Shown: positions 61,027-64,000 of the stretch, piece after piece | How the letters are laid out: the number at the start of each line of letters is the position of its first letter | How positions within the stretch are numbered: position 1 is the stretch's first letter | Assembly (NCBI GenBank): GCA_002862435.1 | Contig: PKDC01000052.1 | Span: forward strand, 41,997-105,996 | DNA: 64,000 bases | Source: Pseudomonadota bacterium | GTDB lineage: Bacteria > Pseudomonadota > Gammaproteobacteria > UBA5335 | Direction of reading: 5' to 3' | The notes under the pieces: generated by a model | Seen by the model: the letters and a program-made list of their open reading frames with translations, nothing else | Database searches by the model: none | What the model was told of the DNA's origin: nothing | Position numbers and translations under genes: made by a program

Positions 61027-64000
61027 ATGCTGGTGTCGCTGCCCCAGAAAAGGGGCGTGGGAAAGCTGGAAGCGGTAGTGGGAGGCACGTGTTCCGTTGC
61101 TGTTTTCCGGTCGATCATTCGATCGGAGATAGTCCAGTTTCCCGTCGCGGCTCTTAGCCGCGCCTACTTGAGCCCTCAGACCCGTGTCTACGTTCGCGAC
61201 GACGAGCGCTTTCGTGTCGGCCGGGTGACCGATTTCCTGATTGGTCAGAATGGGCTGGTCGACTACGAGGTGAGGTTTCCCAACGGGAGGCGGGCGGACT
61301 TCAGCGAGCTTTCCCTGTTCATACGGCCGTGGAGCGCGCCCGATGATCCGGCTGAAGTCCTGGCTAGAGGTGGCGCGGAAAGCCAGTTTCTCCACGATCG
61401 CCGCCAGGCGGCCGTTCTACCGCTTTTGAACCTTCGCGCCGCCGCTCAAGGAATGACGGCACTCATATCCGCAGGCATCGAACTGGCCGCGCATCAGGTG
61501 GCTGCTGTCCGTCGTGTTCTAACAGATCCGATACAACGTTACCTTCTGGCGGATGAGGTCGGCCTTGGGAAGACCATCGAGGCCGGCCTAGTCGTTCGGC
61601 AACACCTGATCGACAACCCTGAGACGAGCGTGATTGTGGCGGTGCCCGCTCACTTATGCATGCAGTGGCGCCTTGAACTTGCGACCAAACTTCGGCTGGA
61701 TCAGTTCGGCGACAGCGTTGAAGTCATAGCCCACGCCGACCTAGATCGCGTTCGGCGCGTACCCGACATCCTCGTTGTTGATGAGGCGCATCATCTTGTG
61801 GGAATCGAAGCAGGCGACCTCGCGCCAGCCGCCGCGAAACTCCGTGTCCTCGCCAACGAAGCGCCTGTCCTGCTTCTCCTCTCCGCGACGCCCGCACTTG
61901 GCGACGAGGCTCGATTTCTGGCGCTCTTGAACTTGCTTGACCCTACCTCTCATCCACTCGACGACGTTGAAGGTTTCCGGCGTAAGCTTGAGGGACGGCG
62001 AGAGATTGGGCGCTTGTTGCTCGGTCTGGATCCTGAGGCACCGGGACTGGTACTCCGGCAGCGCAGCACCGAGATGGAGCGGCTGTTTCCGGACGACTTG
62101 ACGATCAGAGAACTCGCTCCCAAACTCGTCGCGGCAACCCGAGAGGCGCCTGCCGAGGTGCCTGCGCTTTGCGCTGCGCTCAAGAGCCACATCGCCGACA
62201 GCTATCGGATCCACCAGCGTCTGATCCGATCGCGTCGCGCCGATGCGCAGGGCTGGGCGTTTAATCCTCGCGGAAGTTGGAACAATTTAGAACCCACCTT
62301 CGCCCATGTTCGAATCGAGGCTGATGGCAGCGCCTGGGTTGAGCCTTTGCTTCCGGTGTTGGAGGAGTGGCGTTTCGCCGCTGTTGAGGCCGCCGCTGGC
62401 GATGAGCAAGGACTCAACTGGACAGCGCGTCGTTACGCTGAGTTGCTGAGCGCGGCAGCACAGGGCCGGAGAGCGCTCACTGATTGGATCGTGGGAGATG
62501 GACCTCGACCTGCCTTTGCCGACGAACCATCAATCCTCGCCCGGCTTGCGTTGCTTGCCGCGGAAAGCGGCATAGATAACGACTACGCCACAGCTTGCGA
62601 GAGCACACGACGTCTGATTCGCAGTCTTCGCGCCGAGGGCAAGTGTCCTAAGATCATCGCGTTCTCATCGTCCGCGGCCGGCGCAAGTGCCTTCCACACT
62701 GCCCTGCTGGACACCTTGGAGGATTGCGAGGTCCTTCTTCTGAGCGGCGATGGTGCGACAGCGGATGAGGCAACCGTCACCGCGTTCACTTCACCCCGTG
62801 CCTCGGCGGTGTTGATCTGCGGTCGAAATGGCGAGGAGGGGCTCAATCTCACGTGTGCGCATGCCATCGTCCACCTCGATTTACCAATGGCAGCCGCGCG
62901 GATTGAGCAGCGAATAGGTCGCTTGGATCGGTTCGGAAGGCGGCTCGGCGTCGTGCGGCACAGGATCATGCTTCCCGCAGACGACGACGACAGCCCGTGG
63001 ACTGGCTGGGCAGACTTTCTTAGTGAGGGCCTCGCCCTATTTCATCGTTCTATCAGCGACGTCCAGTTTCTGCTTGAAGGCTTCGAGCTGCGCCTCTTTC
63101 GTGTGCTGCTTGAGCACGGTCCAAGCGGCGTGCAAGCTCTCTCGGCCGAAGTCCGCGACGCAATCCGCGAGGAACGCCGCTCCCAGGACGAGCAGTACGC
63201 GCTAGACCGCATCGCGCTTGCCGAAGAACCCGTCGAGACGTTCATTGAGACGCTAGAAGCGGCAGAGGAAGACGAAGCCGCGCTAGAGAGCGGCGTCGAT
63301 CAATGGCTGCTGGGTGCGCTGCTCATGAAGAAGCAACCGGTCGCGTGGCCAGCGCAGGATCCGTTCAAGCTTTGCGCGACGAAGGAAACGCTCGTTCCAA
63401 GGCTGCCATGGCTGGAAGCATTCAATCTGGAACAGACGCGCGCGCTGACCTGGCGCCGGCGGATCGCGACCGCTCATCCGGAGGCCATGCTTCTAAGGCC
63501 GGGAACACCGCTCTTGGACTTGGTCGAGCGCTTCACACGCTGGGACGATCGCGGAACCGCATTCGTCACATGGAGAACCGCGGCGGAGTGGGCACATGAC
63601 CTATGGATTGGCTTCCGGCTCTGCTTCGTGCTCGAGCCTGACGTTCCAATCTCTGACATGTTCGCCCCGAGCAGGGCTGAACTAGCTGCCCTGCGACGGG
63701 CCCAGCGCTACCTGCCCCCTCGTACGTTGAGCGTTTACGTGGACATCGATGGCTTCGCCGTCCAGGATCCCACACTACTCTCCATTTTGATGAGACCTTA
63801 TCGTCGCGCCGATGAGGATGCGGGGAGCATCGTCGATCTGAACTTGGCGAGCCGGCCGCATATCCTAGCCAGTGTTATCGATCCGGCCTCCTTCGGCGAC
63901 CTCTGCCGATCGGTTCGCGATCGCTGCCGCGGTGCCCTACTCGCTGAGAAGTCGCTGGGTTACGCAGTCGCCGCCGCCGAGCGCCTCGCCACGGCAGAGG
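61027..64000 (+). CDS. dpdE: SNF2/DEAH-type helicase, DpdE-like (partial, runs off right edge)
   Basis: Uninterrupted +1 frame (absent from ORF track because it has no stop in the window): YLLADEVGLGKTIEAGLVVRQHL (Walker A), ILVVDEAHHLVG, LLLLSATPALGDEARF, ICGRNGEEGLNLTCAHAIVHLDLPMAAARIEQRIGRLDRFGRRLG (motifs V/VI). In-frame TTG at 61015 with GGGAGG 5 nt upstream is an alternative start. Confidence 0.82.
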   Translation, partial: MLVSLPQKRGVGKLEAVVGGTCSVAVFRSIIRSEIVQFPVAALSRAYLSPQTRVYVRDDERFRVGRVTDFLIGQNGLVDYEVRFPNGRRADFSELSLFIRPWSAPDDPAEVLARGGAESQFLHDRRQAAVLPLLNLRAAAQGMTALISAGIELAAHQVAAVRRVLTDPIQRYLLADEVGLGKTIEAGLVVRQHLIDNPETSVIVAVPAHLCMQWRLELATKLRLDQFGDSVEVIAHADLDRVRRVPDILVVDEAHHLVGIEAGDLAPAAAKLRVLANEAPVLLLLSATPALGDEARFLALLNLLDPTSHPLDDVEGFRRKLEGRREIGRLLLGLDPEAPGLVLRQRSTEMERLFPDDLTIRELAPKLVAATREAPAEVPALCAALKSHIADSYRIHQRLIRSRRADAQGWAFNPRGSWNNLEPTFAHVRIEADGSAWVEPLLPVLEEWRFAAVEAAAGDEQGLNWTARRYAELLSAAAQGRRALTDWIVGDGPRPAFADEPSILARLALLAAESGIDNDYATACESTRRLIRSLRAEGKCPKIIAFSSSAAGASAFHTALLDTLEDCEVLLLSGDGATADEATVTAFTSPRASAVLICGRNGEEGLNLTCAHAIVHLDLPMAAARIEQRIGRLDRFGRRLGVVRHRIMLPADDDDSPWTGWADFLSEGLALFHRSISDVQFLLEGFELRLFRVLLEHGPSGVQALSAEVRDAIREERRSQDEQYALDRIALAEEPVETFIETLEAAEEDEAALESGVDQWLLGALLMKKQPVAWPAQDPFKLCATKETLVPRLPWLEAFNLEQTRALTWRRRIATAHPEAMLLRPGTPLLDLVERFTRWDDRGTAFVTWRTAAEWAHDLWIGFRLCFVLEPDVPISDMFAPSRAELAALRRAQRYLPPRTLSVYVDIDGFAVQDPTLLSILMRPYRRADEDAGSIVDLNLASRPHILASVIDPASFGDLCRSVRDRCRGALLAEKSLGYAVAAAERLATAE

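Overview
The window has two parts. Positions 1 to about 52.3 kb are ordinary chromosomal backbone of gammaproteobacterial type: surE-pcm-yqaA-nlpD-rpoS, uup, rpsU-yqeY-dnaG-rpoD, tsaD-folB-folK-glmS, a RegBA-type two-component pair, secB-gpsA, an emrAB-type efflux locus and tRNA genes. The backbone is interrupted by (i) a Fur-box-flanked hydroxamate (NIS) siderophore locus with a fused acetyltransferase/synthetase resembling BibC (about 7.3-19.4 kb), and (ii) a ~295-bp Tn7-like element relic at the canonical attTn7 position 25 bp after the glmS stop codon, followed by an OmpW fragment. From about 52.3 kb to the right edge lies a genomic island next to tRNA-Cys. Its tyrosine integrase has decayed into fragments. 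Its intact cargo is a 7-deazaguanine DNA-modification (Dpd-type) operon: a YaaA/DpdC-like gene, two DGQHR-family DpdB paralogs flanking a TGT-like dpdA, queC, a QueD-family gene with THREE tandem T-fold modules, queE, and a large SNF2-type helicase (DpdE-like) that runs off the window and is missing from the ORF track. The most unusual element is the triple-module QueD: its catalytic residues are split between modules in the way expected for a covalently fused trimer with one composite active site. All assignments come from reading the sequence and recalled family motifs; no database search was run.
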